Shown piece by piece: positions 1-12,100 of a stretch of DNA of 64,000 nucleotides. The position numbers were made by a program, and so were the translations under genes. Under the pieces are notes generated by a model. The model was given only the letters and a program-made list of their open reading frames with translations. It made no database searches and was not told the origin of the DNA. Positions within the stretch are counted from its first letter, which is position 1; each line of letters begins with the position of its first letter. The DNA is taken from NCBI GenBank assembly GCA_027972325.1, contig JAPMOS010000001.1:529001-593000 (forward strand), given 5' to 3'. The DNA comes from Paratrimastix pyriformis (lineage: Eukaryota; Preaxostyla; Paratrimastigidae).

Positions 1-1843
1 GGGCAGATGGGCAGGGGCGAACCTCCTTCCGGGTGAGGTCGATGCCGTCCTTGGTCTCCACCAGCTGGTCGTAGGGGATGTACCGCTCCGCAGCAGCGGC
101 AGGGGCGGCCGGGCTGGGGCTGGGGCTGGAGGAGAGCACAACCACAAACCCGGGGGTGAGCCGCATGCATGGCGGACGACGGCAGCCCCCCGCTCAGGAC
201 GCTGGGCAGCACCTCCAATGCGGACAGAGACAGACCGAGGCGAGGGGGCCGGGGCCTTGGCCGGAGATGGCGCAGGGGCAGGCGAGGGAGCCACGGGGGC
301 AGGGGCCGGCTTGGGGGCGGGGGCGGGCGACGGGGCGGCCGGCTTGGGGGCGGGCGCAGGGGCGACGTGGGCCTGGGAGGGGCCGAATGGGGATGAGCCA
401 CTTGGCTTTCGGGGCGCGGATGAGGATCAGACCGCGGGGGCGGCGGCGTGGACGATGGGCGTGGCGATGACCGAGTGGACGAGGGGCACCCGAATCGACC
501 CGTCGGCGCCTGAAGGGGCGAGGAACCCGCGATGAGCCCTCCACTGGAAGAATGGGTGGGGGTATGGCGGACCGATGGTGAGGGGCACGGGGCGTCCCTC
601 CGCGTCGACCATCAGCAGGGTGCCGGGCGGGAAGGGCAGCTTGGGCAGGGCGGCATCCGAGGGCGTCTTGATGGGCTGCACGGTGCGTCACCACATACCC
701 GAACGAAGCAGGGCACCACCGCCACCGGATGAGCATACGATCACAAGCCGTCGGCTCATCCAAACAGGCAGCCGCGTGGAAGCCCTGCCTCCCTCGGGGG
801 GGGGGGGGGGGGGGGGGGGGGGGCAAGAGGAGCGAGCAGCAGCGGACGGTCACAGGGGCCAGGACTGGGGCGGGGGCCGGCTCGGGCTCGGGTTCGGGCT
901 CGGGTTCAGGGGCGGGGGCCGGGGCAGGTTCCTCGGGGCGGCCGGCTCGGGGCGGGCGCCTCGACAGGGACTTCGACCACGGGGGCCTCCTCCACGGCCG
1001 CCTCGGGGGGCGGGGTGTGCTGGCGCCGCAGCGAGGGCGCCTCCGAGGGGAGCGGCACGTCGGCCAGGTGCTTGGGCTCTGGGGGCGGCTTGGGCATCGG
1101 CTTGGCGGGCTACACGGGCAGCCGAGGATAACAGTGATGCATGTGGGCTTTGCCAAGGGTGGGGCAGACCATCGGGATGGCGAACTTGGGCTTGGCCGGG
1201 GCCCCGGTTGAGGTTGGGGTGGGGGTAGCCGGCTTGGCCGGGAGTGGCTTGGCAGCCTGGGGTTTGGGAGCCGGCAAGACGGGCTTCGGGGCCACTGGGG
1301 AGGGCTTGGGAGCGGGGGCGGGGGCGGGGGCCGGAACGGGCTCGGGCTCGGGCTCGGGGGCAGGGGCGGCTTCCGGCTCGGCGGCGGGCTGCTCAGCAGC
1401 CTCCTGGTCGGTTCCAGTTCCGGGGGTGAGCACAAATAGAGAGCAAAAAACAGACAGCAGGAGCGGCATCGTTTGTCTCGGAAAGGTAGATCACAGGAAT
1501 CATGCCCTCCACGCCTGTGAGATGGTGATGTGATGTCGCGACAACTGCAAAAAAGAGCGGACCGGAAGACTTGATACGGCAGCAGCACCAACCATCACCC
1601 TCATCGGGCTTCACCATCATCAGAACATCCCCTGTGCGAATGGACAGCTCTGAAAAGAGAAAAGAGATCGTCAACAACGGAATGCAGAAAAAGTGCCGAG
1701 CGAACCGTCCGGGTTCGCCGCGTCGTAGTCATACTTGGCATAATAAACAGGTGTTTCAGGTTCCTATGGTGGGAAAGGTCGAAAATAATGGCCAGAAAGT
1801 TAGAGTGGCAGACGGGGGCGGGCATCGGTTTCGGGCGGGTCAT
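1..1843 (-). CDS. SH3 / proline-rich / villin-headpiece protein (3' end outside window)
   Basis: Probable actin-cytoskeleton adaptor. It starts at the ATG complementary to 1841-1843. After short introns are removed, a near-complete SH3 domain follows the first ten codons: YYAKYDYDAANPDELSIRTG, then DVLMMVKPDEGDGW, then GVEGMIPVIYLSE. The 5' splice sites are GTCTGC, GTTCGC and GTCCGC, and each join restores the SH3 consensus exactly. A long Pro/Ala/Glu/Lys-rich linker spans about 1430-120 and is split by further introns, one of which holds a C run (G on the plus strand, 797-824). The last visible exon reads ERYIPYDQLVETKDGIDLTR then KE, which matches the start of a villin headpiece (Tyr-Pro-Tyr, then Gly-Val-Asp-Pro-Thr-Arg-Lys-Glu). 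The actin-binding C-terminus lies beyond the left edge. SH3 is certain; the headpiece is likely; the linker exon borders are approximate. Confidence 0.75.
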
Positions 1844-2135
1844 ACCGGGAAGAGGCTATAGGGAGAATGTTGGCGCATTTATAAAAAAATGGGCGAAAAA
1901 CAGACCACCGGCTTCGGTTTTCCCATGATGGGAGGGGGGGCGGAAGTTTGGGCTGGGAGGTCAGCGTGCTCCGACACTAATGTTACAGTCGAAGAGAGGT
2001 GGAGGTTTGTGGTATTGATAAGTTAGAAGTGAAAAAGAAAAACAATCAACAACGAGGACGTTCAGATGTGTCAAGCATCGGGGGAAAATACTGACTGGGG
2101 CGGCCGCAGTCTACGCAAGTCGTCTTCTTAAAGGG
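1844..2135. promoter_or_regulatory. Divergent intergenic region between the SH3 and aldolase genes
   Basis: About 290 bp between two divergent start codons. Base composition is much more balanced than in the flanking gene bodies, with several A/T-rich stretches. It must hold both promoters and 5' leaders. No motif could be assigned. Confidence 0.4.
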
Positions 2136-5100
2136 ATGGGCAGTGAAAGGATGATCGGTAATCATTGGATCCCCGCTTCGAAAGAAAAACTGGGTCTTTG
2201 GCCTCGGCGTGAAAAGCTATCCCGGGGAGAAAAAATGGCGGAGCTCGAAGAGCCGATGCTGCTCCGTTCTGAGGAGATCCTCAAAAAAACGGCGCGAAAA
2301 AACTCCAGATGTAATGGCGAGCGGTTTTGCCTTTTCTCTTCCTTGTTTTTCCTTGCCGTATTTGCTTGCTCAACCATCGCATTTGCCATTCTTTTTTTCA
2401 TCTTCCCTCTCGCGGGTGTATTTTCGGCTTCTCAAACGGTCAATACGACCGTTCCGACTTTTTCCGATCGCGAATTCCTCGTTCCTCCTGCCCCAACGAT
2501 GTACGACAAGGTTGGCATCGTTCTCGCTTTTCTGTTCTTCAGACCACCTCGCTGCCGATAGTTCCAAGTGAAGGAAGCCCTGAAGTCGGGGAATCGGATG
2601 CTGTATTTTGCGGAGATCGGCGGGCCAACGATCGCCACAGCGCAAACCCTGTGTCTCCGGGGTGGGGCCGTGAGCGCCATCCTGATCAATGCCACGGCCG
2701 TTGAGGCCCGCGACATTGCCAATGTCGTCAATGCCATCCAGGCATGCCCCAACACGCTCCTTATCGGGTCGGCACCATTCCCCTGCCGTCCCGGCACTCA
2801 TCATCACTGAATTATCCCCCTCTGGGGCGGCGCAGGGTCTTTGAGCAGTCGGGCGACCCCTACCTGAAGCAGAAGTTCGATGCGGGCCTGGGCGGCGCCA
2901 TGATCCGCGCCGTGGAGAGCCCCGAGGACATCTCCAATTTCAACGGGCGCCTCGTCTTCCCCCCAGTGGGCGCGCGGCCCGCGGGGCCCAGCCCGGCCTC
3001 GCAGTACCTGGGCATCTTCACCGACATGGTCGCCCGGGCGGGCCAGGTGACCCTCAGCGGCAGTCCGTCGCCCCCGCCTTGCCCCACCCCTCATGAGCCC
3101 TCTTGCCCACAGTCTCGATTTCGACCCTGGGCGGCCTGCACAACGTGACGGCCATCATGGAGCGGGCCCGGGCCACCGGGGTGGTCGACTTCGTCCTGGT
3201 CGAGGCGGCCGCCCTGGCCGAGGCCATGGGGGTGGCCCCGGGCAGCCCCTCCCACCGGAACGCCCTGGCTGCCATCGAGAGCGCCGCCCAGGGGGCCGGG
3301 CTGGCCCTGATCACCCGGGCCGCCACCCGGTCGCAGGCCAGCGCGGCGTACGATGGCGGCTACCGGGCCGCCATCATCGGGTCGGCCATCCACACATCCC
3401 CAGCCCCTCGTGGGCGCCCCGCCCCCACCCCGCCCCCCACTCCCGCTTTTGGCCTCACGGGGGGGTGGGCTGCGCGGCACCACGGCACCAGGTCCGACCA
3501 GGGCGCCCTGGCGGCCTTCCTGGCGGACTTCGAGGACATCCCCCGCAACGGGACCCTCGAGATGGGGCCCGGCATGCAGGCCGGCCTGCTCAGGGAGGCC
3601 CTGCGGGCCGGCCAGGTGGTGCACATCGGGTTTCTGATGGGGGCCGACCTGGCCCTGGCCCGGCAGATGGCCGACCGGATGCACGGCATCTTCATCGACT
3701 GCGAGCACGGCACCTTCAGCAGGGTCCGCCCCGGCGCTCAGCCACACACCACACACGCGCACACACACCCGTCCGCACGCGCGCGCGGCACGAACCGCGG
3801 TATTCGCCGGCGTCCTGATGTCCGTCAACGTGCCGTCCCGCCCCCCAGGACGAGATGCGGGCCCTGATCGCGGGGGTCCTGGGGACCCACACCCCCAACG
3901 TGTGCGTCCGGGTGGGCCGGTACGACCACCCCTACATCGACCTGGCCCTGCAGTACGGCGCCAACTGCATCGTCTGCCCGTCCGTCAACAGCGGCGACGA
4001 GGCCACCCGCTTCCTGACCCGGGTCCGGGCCGCCGGGCCCAACATCACCGGTCGGCCGACATCACCCCCACCGCCACCATCATCGCCACTCCATCACCCC
4101 CAACATCACCACCACTACCCCCTCGCCGCCACCCCCACCAACCATCATCATTCCGCACCACCGCCCGTTTGTGGGGTGGGGTGGGGGGCGCAGCGGTGGT
4201 GATGCTGGAAACCCGCCAGGCGGTCGAGACCCCGGGCGCCCTTGAGGACATCCTCAGGGTCCGCCCCCTGCATTTCCCCCCCGGCCGGCGTGGCATCCGT
4301 GGGGCTCGTGGGTGATGGCCGGCTGGCAGCGGTGGAATGGATGGCGGGCGGTTCATCATTGTTGGGGGGATGTTGGCGGGGCTGCAGGCGGGCCCGGACG
4401 CCATCCTGGAGGGCCCTTACGACCTGGCCCTCTCGCTGAACACCACCATGGGCTCCGACAAGCACCGGGCCGCCCTGGACAAGATCGAGACCGCAACCCG
4501 CATCGCAGGTCGGCCTCCCAGCCCCCCTGCGCCCACAAGGGAATGGCGACTCCATCCCTCGCCCACCACCCCTGCAGCCAAGGGAATGGCGACTCCATCC
4601 CTCGCCCACCACCCCTGCAGCCAAGGGAATGGCGACTCCATCCCTCGCCCACCACCCCTGCAGCCAAGGGAATGGCGACTCCATCCCTCGCCCACCACCC
4701 CTGCAGCCAAGGGAATGGCGACTCCATCCCTCGCCCACCACCCCTGCAGCCAAGGGAATGGCGACTCCATCCCTCGCCCACCAGCCCTGCAGCCAAGGGA
4801 ATGGCGACTCCATCCCTCGCCCACCAGCCCTGCAGCCAAGGGAATGGCGACTCCATCCCTCGCCCACCACCCCTGCAGCCAAGGGAATGGCGACTCCATC
4901 CCTCGCCCACCACCCCTGCAGCCAAGGGAATGGCGACTCCATCCCTCGCCCACCACCCCTGCAGCCAAGGGAATGGCGACTCCATCCCTCGCCCACCAGC
5001 CCTGCAGCCAAGGGAATGGCGACTCCATCCCTCGCCCACCAGCCCTGCAGCCAAGGGAATGGCGACTCCATCCCTCGCCCACCACCCCTGCAGCCAAGGG

Positions 5101-7042
5101 AATGGCGACTCCATCCCTCGCCCACCACCCCTGCAGCCAAGGGAATGGCGACTCCATCCCTCGCCCACCAGCCCTGCAGCCAAGGGAATGGCGACTCCAT
5201 CCCTCGCCCACCACCCCTGCAGCCAAGGGAATGGCGACTCCATCCCTCGCCCACCACCCCTGCAGCCAAGGGAATGGCGACTCCATCCCTCGCCCACCAC
5301 CCCTGCAGCCAAGGGAATGGCGACTCCATCCCTCGCCCACCAGCCCTGCAGCCAAGGGAATGGCGACTCCATCCCTCGCCCACCACCCCTGCAGCCAAGG
5401 GAATGGCGACTCCATCCCTCGCCCACCAGCCCTGCAGCCAAGGGAATGGCGACTCCATCCCTCGCCCACCACCCCTGCAGCCAAGGGAATGGCGACTCCA
5501 TCCCTCGCCCACCACCCCTGCAGCCAAGGGAATGGCGACTCCATCCCTCGCCCACCAGCCCTGCAGCCAAGGGAATGGCGACTCCATCCCTCGCCCACCA
5601 CCCCTGCAGCCAAGGGAATGGCGACTCCATCCCTCGCCCACCAGCCCTGCAGCCAAGGGAATGGCGACTCCATCCCTCGCCCACCAGCTTCCCACAACAC
5701 TCACCCGCCCCGCCCCGCCCCGCCCCCTGCTTCCCGATGGCCAGGCGTTCCCCTGGGGGCCGTGGCCACCAAGCGGTCCGTCAGCTACCAGAAGCGCCAA
5801 CTCGGTCCGCCCGGCCACCTCCCCCACAGCCCTCACACAACCCGCCACCCTACTGCCGGCTGGGGGAAAGCCCCTCGCGGGGAATCTCCTCGCTGCCGGC
5901 TGGGGGAATCTCCTCGCTGCCGGCTGGGGGGAAATCTCCTCGCTGCCGGCTGGGGGAATCTCCTCGCTGCCGGCTGGGGGAATCTCCTCGCTGCCGGCTG
6001 GGGGAATCTCCTCGCTGCCGGGCGGATACCGGGGGTTCCAGTGCCTGACGACGGTCCTTTGGGGGGGATGTCTCCTCTGCCGGGGTGTGGCAGGGTTCCA
6101 GTACCTGACGACCGTCAGCGACCAGGAGTCTGTGGTGGGCTTCTTCGGGGCGCGCTTCTTCGGCTCGGGGGCCGAGGCCACGCCCCCCGCCCACTTCGTC
6201 CTGCCCACGGCCCTCGCCGCCGCCAACTTGCGCGTCCCCACGGCCCTCGCCGAGGTCCGCCCTCTCATCATCCTCATCATCATCATCATCACCACCACCA
6301 CCATCATCATTGTCATTCATCATTGTCGTCGTCGTCATCATCATCATCATCATCCTTTCCCTTCGCCCGGCCTGCTGTGAGCCAGGCGGGGACCGGGTTC
6401 AGCCGCTACCTGGACGCGGTGGCGCTGCTGCAGGACCGGCTGCCCTGGACGGCACAGGGGGCGCTGCTGACCAAGCAGTTCCACTTCGCCGACGCGGCCA
6501 CCGTGCGCCTCGTCTGGAAGCGGGCCACGAGCGCCGGCCAGAGCAGCACAACGACCAGCCCAGCCGGTCCGCCCGCCCGCCCCTCCCCCACCCGAACACC
6601 CCCACCCAAGACCGCCGCACGATCGCTGCCCCGCCGCCATCCGCCTGCCCCATCCGAACTGCTGCGCCCCAACTGGCTCCTTCCCGCTGTCTGGTCGTGG
6701 GGGTCGCCAGGGAAGATCCTGCTGATGCTGCGCGGGAACTGCCTGCTCCAGGTGGGAGCCGTCACCCAGGCCCTGGTCCGCCCGCCTCGCCGGCACCCCA
6801 CCCACCCTCCTCCCTTGGGCTCCTCCGCTCACCCGTGGCTTGGCTGGGCCTGTCTGTCTGTCTTTGTCCGTGTGCATGGACCCGTCTCTCTGTCTGCGCG
6901 CCTGGGTCTGTGTGTGGGCGTGCAGGGCCCCGGGGACGTTGCCATGGTGCCGGCCGGGGTGGCCCACACGGTGACCGACCTGACGGGCACCATGGAGCTG
7001 GCCGAGATCATGCTGCCCCACCGCCCCGCCCAGGCCCCCTGA
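2136..7042 (+). CDS. Membrane-anchored tandem HpcH/HpaI aldolase with C-terminal cupin-like domain
   Basis: The first exon encodes about 140 residues with a strong hydrophobic segment (roughly residues 66-96), which suggests a signal anchor. Two aldolase/citrate-lyase-like TIM-barrel halves follow. The second (about 3490-4510) keeps the family signature: IFIDCEHGTFS, the metal-binding Glu in VVMLETRQAV, and EGPYDLALSLN. The first (about 2570-3390) aligns along its length but has ILINATAVEA, STLGGLHNV and VEAAALAEAMG at those places, so the metal and catalytic acids are lost. After a roughly 1.6-kb minisatellite intron come exons with a cupin-like end (KILLMLRGNCLL, GDVAMVPAGVAHTVTDL). Joins use GTCGG, GTCCGT, GTCCGC and GTTGGC 5' sites. 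Other ATGs exist in the first exon, so the exact start is uncertain. Substrate unknown; family members cleave 2-keto-3-deoxy acids. Confidence 0.82.
4539..5688. repeat. 43-bp minisatellite, about 26.7 copies, inside an aldolase intron
   Basis: The unit starts GGGAATGGCGACTCCATCCC and ends CACCASCCCTGCAGCCAA, 43 bp in all. Copies look identical except for one C/G position (CACCACCCC or CACCAGCCC). In order, the 26 full copies read CCCCCGGCCCGGCCGCCCGCGCCGCG. Several reading frames on both strands stay open across it because the unit lacks stops in them and 43 is not a multiple of 3. The very long ORFs here are artefacts of that. Confidence 0.97.
5880..6025. repeat. Second short tandem repeat in the same aldolase intron (24-25 bp unit, about 6 copies)
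   Basis: The unit is CTGCCGGCTGGGGGAATCTC plus CTCG, repeated with one-base length changes, downstream of the 43-bp array. It lies before the exon that begins near 6090 after a GTGTGGCAG acceptor. Confidence 0.85.
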
Positions 7043-7162
7043 AGAGCCCCCCCGCCGCCCCGTGTTGGCGCTTGGGGATGGATCGGACGCGATCTGTGCA
7101 GATGGGGTGGGAGGGGATCATGGGCGACGGATGCGAACAAAACATTGATCGGCTTGCCGGCT
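7043..7162. other. Convergent intergenic region (aldolase / SART3)
   Basis: 120 bp between the stop codons of two convergent genes. It must contain both 3' ends. I see no clear polyadenylation signal or other feature. Confidence 0.4.
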
Positions 7163-9147
7163 CTACGACTGTGCGCTTGGCTGGGGCTGGGGCTGGGCCG
7201 GCTGGGGCTGAGGCTGGGACTGGGGTGCCGTCTCTTGCTGGGGCTGCTGGGGCTGGGAGGCGGAGATGTCCACCCCGACCCGGCGCCTGCCCCCGACCGG
7301 CTGGGCGGGCCGCGAGCGGGCGATCTTGGCGGGGACCATGCTCAGCACCACCCGGTCCTGCTGGGCGGGCGGCGGCGTGCCCTGCCAGGCCGGGGCCAGC
7401 AGGCCCCCGCGCCCGGCCCCCCCGCCCCGCCCGGCCCCTCGGCCCCCGCGGGGGCCGCCATGGGCGCGGGATGGCGCGTGGGCCCCCCGGCCGCCGGGTG
7501 GGTGGGGGCGGGCAGGCGCCTCGGCGTCGTCCTGGGGGTGGCGGGGCCCTCGGTGGGCCTCGTTATGGGGCTTGGCCGCAGCGGCGCCCGCGGGGGCCCG
7601 TGGGCGGGACCGGGCCAGAGCCAGGGCCTTGCCGTGGAAGAGGACGCCCTGCTTGGTCTCGAGGGCCCGCTGGAGGGCCGCCTCGGAGGCGAAGTCGATG
7701 TACCCGTAGCCCTTGAGCACCTCCCCGTCGGGGAAGATCTTCTTGCACAGCCGCACCTGCGCTCCCCCCCCACCCACAGGCGCCGGCCAGGGTGTGGTGG
7801 TGGTGAGGGGCAGTGAGGGGCGAGGTGCCATCGTGTCGGCGTCCTGATGACGCCGGTGCAGTCCTCGAGAGGGCGCGCCGTCTCATCCCCACACACACAC
7901 ACACACACAGAGAACAAGGGGGCGGGAGGCGGTGGGGGTGTTTGGCCTGTGCGGACATCGCGGACGGCGCCCTGGTCGAAGAGGGCGCTGAGCTGCTCCT
8001 CGGTGACGCTCTTGGCCAGGTTGCGCACGAACAGGGTCAGCCGCTCGTCCCGGGGAGGCAGCCCCGTGGCCGACTCCTCCCCATCGGCGGCCTCCTCCTC
8101 CTCGCCCCCGGCCCCGCCTGCACGGCCGCGAGAGACGGGGAGGAGAGCGGGCGGTGTCGGCGGATGGGCGGAATCGAGGAGCCAAAACCTGCCCCAGAGC
8201 CCCGCCCTCCCCCCTCCACGCCCCGCCACGCCCGCGGACCCTCCTGGGCCTGTGGGGGCGGCTGGGGCGCTGCGATGGGGTGCCCCTCTGCGGGCTCGGT
8301 ATCCATGGGTGCCGCCGTGGCCTCGTCGGCCCCATCGGCGGGGGCGCCAGGGGCCAGGGGCAGGGTCCCCGGGGGCGGCATCTCGGCCCCGATGGGCCCC
8401 TCGCCCTCGCCCTCGCCCTCAGCGCCCTCGCTCTTGGCCTCGGCTGCCTCCCCGGTCGGCGGTGGGGCCGGGCCCTCTTCCTCCTCCTCGGTGCGGGGCC
8501 GGGTGCGCCGAGCGGCCTGGTCGTCGTCGGCGTTGCCTGGGGCCGGCTGGTCGGGGCCCTCGAAGCGTGTATGCTTCTTGGGCGCCGGCCGGCTGGGGGG
8601 CGGGGCCATGGCAGCCTTCTTGCCGCCCGCCTGGGGCCGCTCCTTCTCCGCGGGGGCGGCGGGGGCGGGGGCGGGGGCTGCGGCCGGGCGGGCGGGCTTG
8701 GCAGGGGCGGGGGCGGGGGCCGCGAGGGCGGCGGCCTGGTCGGGGCCGGCCTCCTCGGGGCGTGCCTGCTGCTTGGCCGCGATCTGGTCCTGCCGCTGCC
8801 GGGTCTTCGCCCTGCCCGCCCCGCCGCCCCCGACCCCACCAAAAAAAACCCCAACCACCGCAACCACCCGGGCGAGGAGAGAGGGTGAGGCACGGGCGTG
8901 AGACGGGGCGAGGAGAGGCGGCGCTGGGAGTACCATGGAAGTTGGGGCGGTGGTGGCGGTCATCATCACCATCACCGCCCTTGTTGTGGGGGCGCGGGGA
9001 GGGCTCCGGACCGAGCGTAGTCGAGCTGGTGCAGGGTGCCGTGCTCCCGCTCGTAGGCGCACCAGGAGGCGCCCACCTTCTCGATGCCCTGCACAACAGC
9101 AGAGGAGCCCAATCAGCGGCTGGCAGCGGGGGTGGAGAGGGGGTGGA

Positions 9148-9190
<43 letters not shown>

Positions 9191-12100
9191 CGAGGGCCGG
9201 ACCTCGACGCCGAAGGTGAGGGCCCGCTTGTAGAGGGCGCGCACGTGGACCTGGTCGCCATGGTGCCGCTCAATGTCCAGCGCCTCGAGCCATACCTGCA
9301 GCCCCCGCCCGCCACGCCCAGGCCGACCCCACAGATTGTAGCTCGGCTTGGTCAGGCGGAACGGGGCGGAACGGGGCGGAACGGGGCGGAACGGGGCGGA
9401 ACGGGGCGGAACGGGGCGGAACGGGGCGGGGCGGGGCGGGGCGGGGCGGGGCGGGGCGGGGCGGGGCGGGGCGGGGCGGGGCGGGGCGGGGCGGGGCGGG
9501 GCGGGGCGGGGCGGGGCGGGGCGGGGCGGGCGGGGCGGGGCGGGGCGGGGCGTGGGGCAGAGACGGACGGCGGGCGTGAAGCGGCCCGTCTTGCGGAGGA
9601 CGCCATCGAGCAGCTCGCGGGCCTTGCGGGCATCCCCCATGACCACACCCTGCAGGGCCACGACCAGGCGGGATGAGCCATCGGAAAGGAAAACAGCAAA
9701 CCATCAGCATCCAGCCACCACCACCGCCACCCAGCCAATCATCATCATCCATCATCATCATCATCATCATCCGTCATCCTCATCATCATCCATCATCCTC
9801 ATCATCGTCATCGTCATCATCGTCCTCATCCTCGTCCTCATCCTCATTTTCTCGTCATTCCCCCGCCGCCCTGCCCCGGACCTCGAAGCGGGCCTGGGCC
9901 CTGGCCAGGTGACCGAACGGGTCGACGGTCTCCTTGGGGCCCAGCGAGTGCTGCCCGGCCAGCTTCAGGCAGTGCTCGAAGGCCGTCCTGCGGGCCCGCG
10001 TCCAACCCCCACCCACCAGCGGCCCACAGATCACGCCGGGCGTCAGGCAGCTCGCCGGGGGAGAATCACGACCCGAGGGCGGGGGCGGGCGGGCAGCCGC
10101 ACCGGGCGGAGCAGCTCGGGGCGGCGGCGGACCGAAGCATGGCCGCCTCATCGGCTGTCGGGACGGGAGACGGCGGCGGGGGCGCGACGGGGGCCGGGGG
10201 CGCGACCGGGGCGGGGGCCGAGGCAGGGGCCGGCGCGCCAATGCCCATCTGGGCCTTGAAGGCGGCCATCTTCCCCCAGCGCCGCTTGGGCTGCGGCTGG
10301 CCCGCCTCGGCCCCGGCTGCGGCATCCCCTGCCGGTGCGGGAGCTGCGGGCGCAGGGGCGGGAACTGGGGGCTCCCCCTGTGCGGCGGCGGCAGGCCCCT
10401 GGGGCGCAGGGGCGAGGGGCGCCTCGGGCGCGGCAGCCGTGGGGGCGGCGGTGGGTGGGGCAGGGACCGGGGTCAGGCCCACAGCCGCGAGACGCTTCTG
10501 GACGGCCAAGTTCATCTGGCGCTGCACCCATCATCATCAAGTACATCATTGTACCACCACCACCCACCACCCCACCACCCACCACCCACCACCCACCACC
10601 GCCATCAACATCATATCGTCGTGTCACCATCAACGTCACCGGCATCAACATCAACACCATCAACATCATATCATCGCGTCATCAGTCATCATCCACATCC
10701 ACATCACAGGCGGAGCGCGTGAGTGCCAGATGGGGCGAAAAGGGCGCGGGGTCTGAAGGGGTGTGGCGCCCCACGGACCCTGTAGTAGCCGCAGTAGGCC
10801 AGCATGACGGCCGCCTGGGGGTCGTGCTGCTCGTCGCCCTGGGTGGGGTCCTCCTCCTCGGGCGCGGGCCCCTTCCCGGTCGGCTTGCGGCGCGCCGGCT
10901 GGCCGGGCGCGGGGGCGATGGGCAGCGACTGTCGGGAAGGGCAGCCCATGCACCGGGCACCGTGAAATCTCGCACCCGAGGAGGCAGGGCGATGGCCGGA
11001 TGAACGGGGGGGGGGGGGGGGGGGGGGGGGGGGAGCGGCGCAGACCTCGATGGCCTGGTTGAGGACGGCCTCCATCTGGCCCTGGGCCGTGTACCCGAAG
11101 AGCTCCAGGCAGCGCAGGTAGGTGCACCAGAGGCGGCCGCTCTGCACCAGGGGGATGATGTCGGCACGATGACGGGTGGGAGGGAGGGTGATGCCGGCGT
11201 GGTGATGGGGGGATGGTGCCGGCACGATGGCGGGGGGGGCTGTGAAACGGCGTGGGGACCGACCTGGGGCAGGCTGCGCAGGGCGCGCTGCAGGACGGCG
11301 AGCACCTCGCTGCGGGCGGCGGCGACCACCTGCTGCTGCTGGGCGGCCATGGCGGGCTCCAGCAGGGCGGCCCCCTCGGCCGTGAAGGGCGCCACGGGGT
11401 CCTTGGAGGCGGCCGCGTCGGTGATGCCCGCCAGGAACTCCACATACCGCTCCCACAGGTCCCCGTCCCGGTACAGCAGCCAGATGGCCCTGGTCGGGGG
11501 GTGGGTCGGGGAGTGGGTGGTGGTGAGTGTGGCCGTCAAGGCGACGTGTCAGGGAGGAGCCATGCGACGGCCGAGGCGAGGCCCGGCACGCGGGCGATGT
11601 CAGGAAATGGGGACGGCAGGAGAAAGCGGAGGGCGAGGCTGGACGGACCGCTCGAAGACGGCGCACACCCGGGCCACGTCGACGTAGCACATCAGCCTGG
11701 CGTGGTCCATGGCCGGGTTGCCGGAGCCCTTCTTGGCGGCCTTCTTGGCGGGCCCCCCACCCCCGGCCGCGGCCTCGGGGCTCTCGCGTTCGATGCGCTG
11801 GGCGGCGTCCTGCAGCATCTGCTTGTGCTCCAGCTCGATGTAGGCCAGCCACTGCTCCTTGCGGGGCTCCTCCAGGCTGCCGCCGGAGACCTGCTCCTCC
11901 AGAGGCCCGCGGAGTTTCAGAGCCCGGACCGCCTGGCGGTACTGGTCCGTCAGTTCGGCATCCGCCCCAGGAGCAGGGGCCGTCTGATCCTCCTATGGGG
12001 GGGGGGGGGTCAGCCCGGCGAAGGGGTGGGTGGTGATGATCCGACCTCGCCACCTTCCGGCTTTTCTGCTGGCCCAGTAGACACGACGCCGGCTAGATGC

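Noticed and set aside
4539-5688. CRISPR-like regular array
   Set aside because: The units are directly adjacent with no variable spacers, and the context is eukaryotic.
4148-6316. Open reading frames of 430-900 codons on both strands over the minisatellite
   Set aside because: They arise because the 43-bp unit has no stop in several frames. The array is intronic between aldolase and cupin-like exons.
7847-9676. Long plus-strand frames rich in Arg/Gly/Pro opposite SART3
   Set aside because: Antisense shadows of GC-rich coding and repeats; RRM and HAT motifs are on the minus strand.
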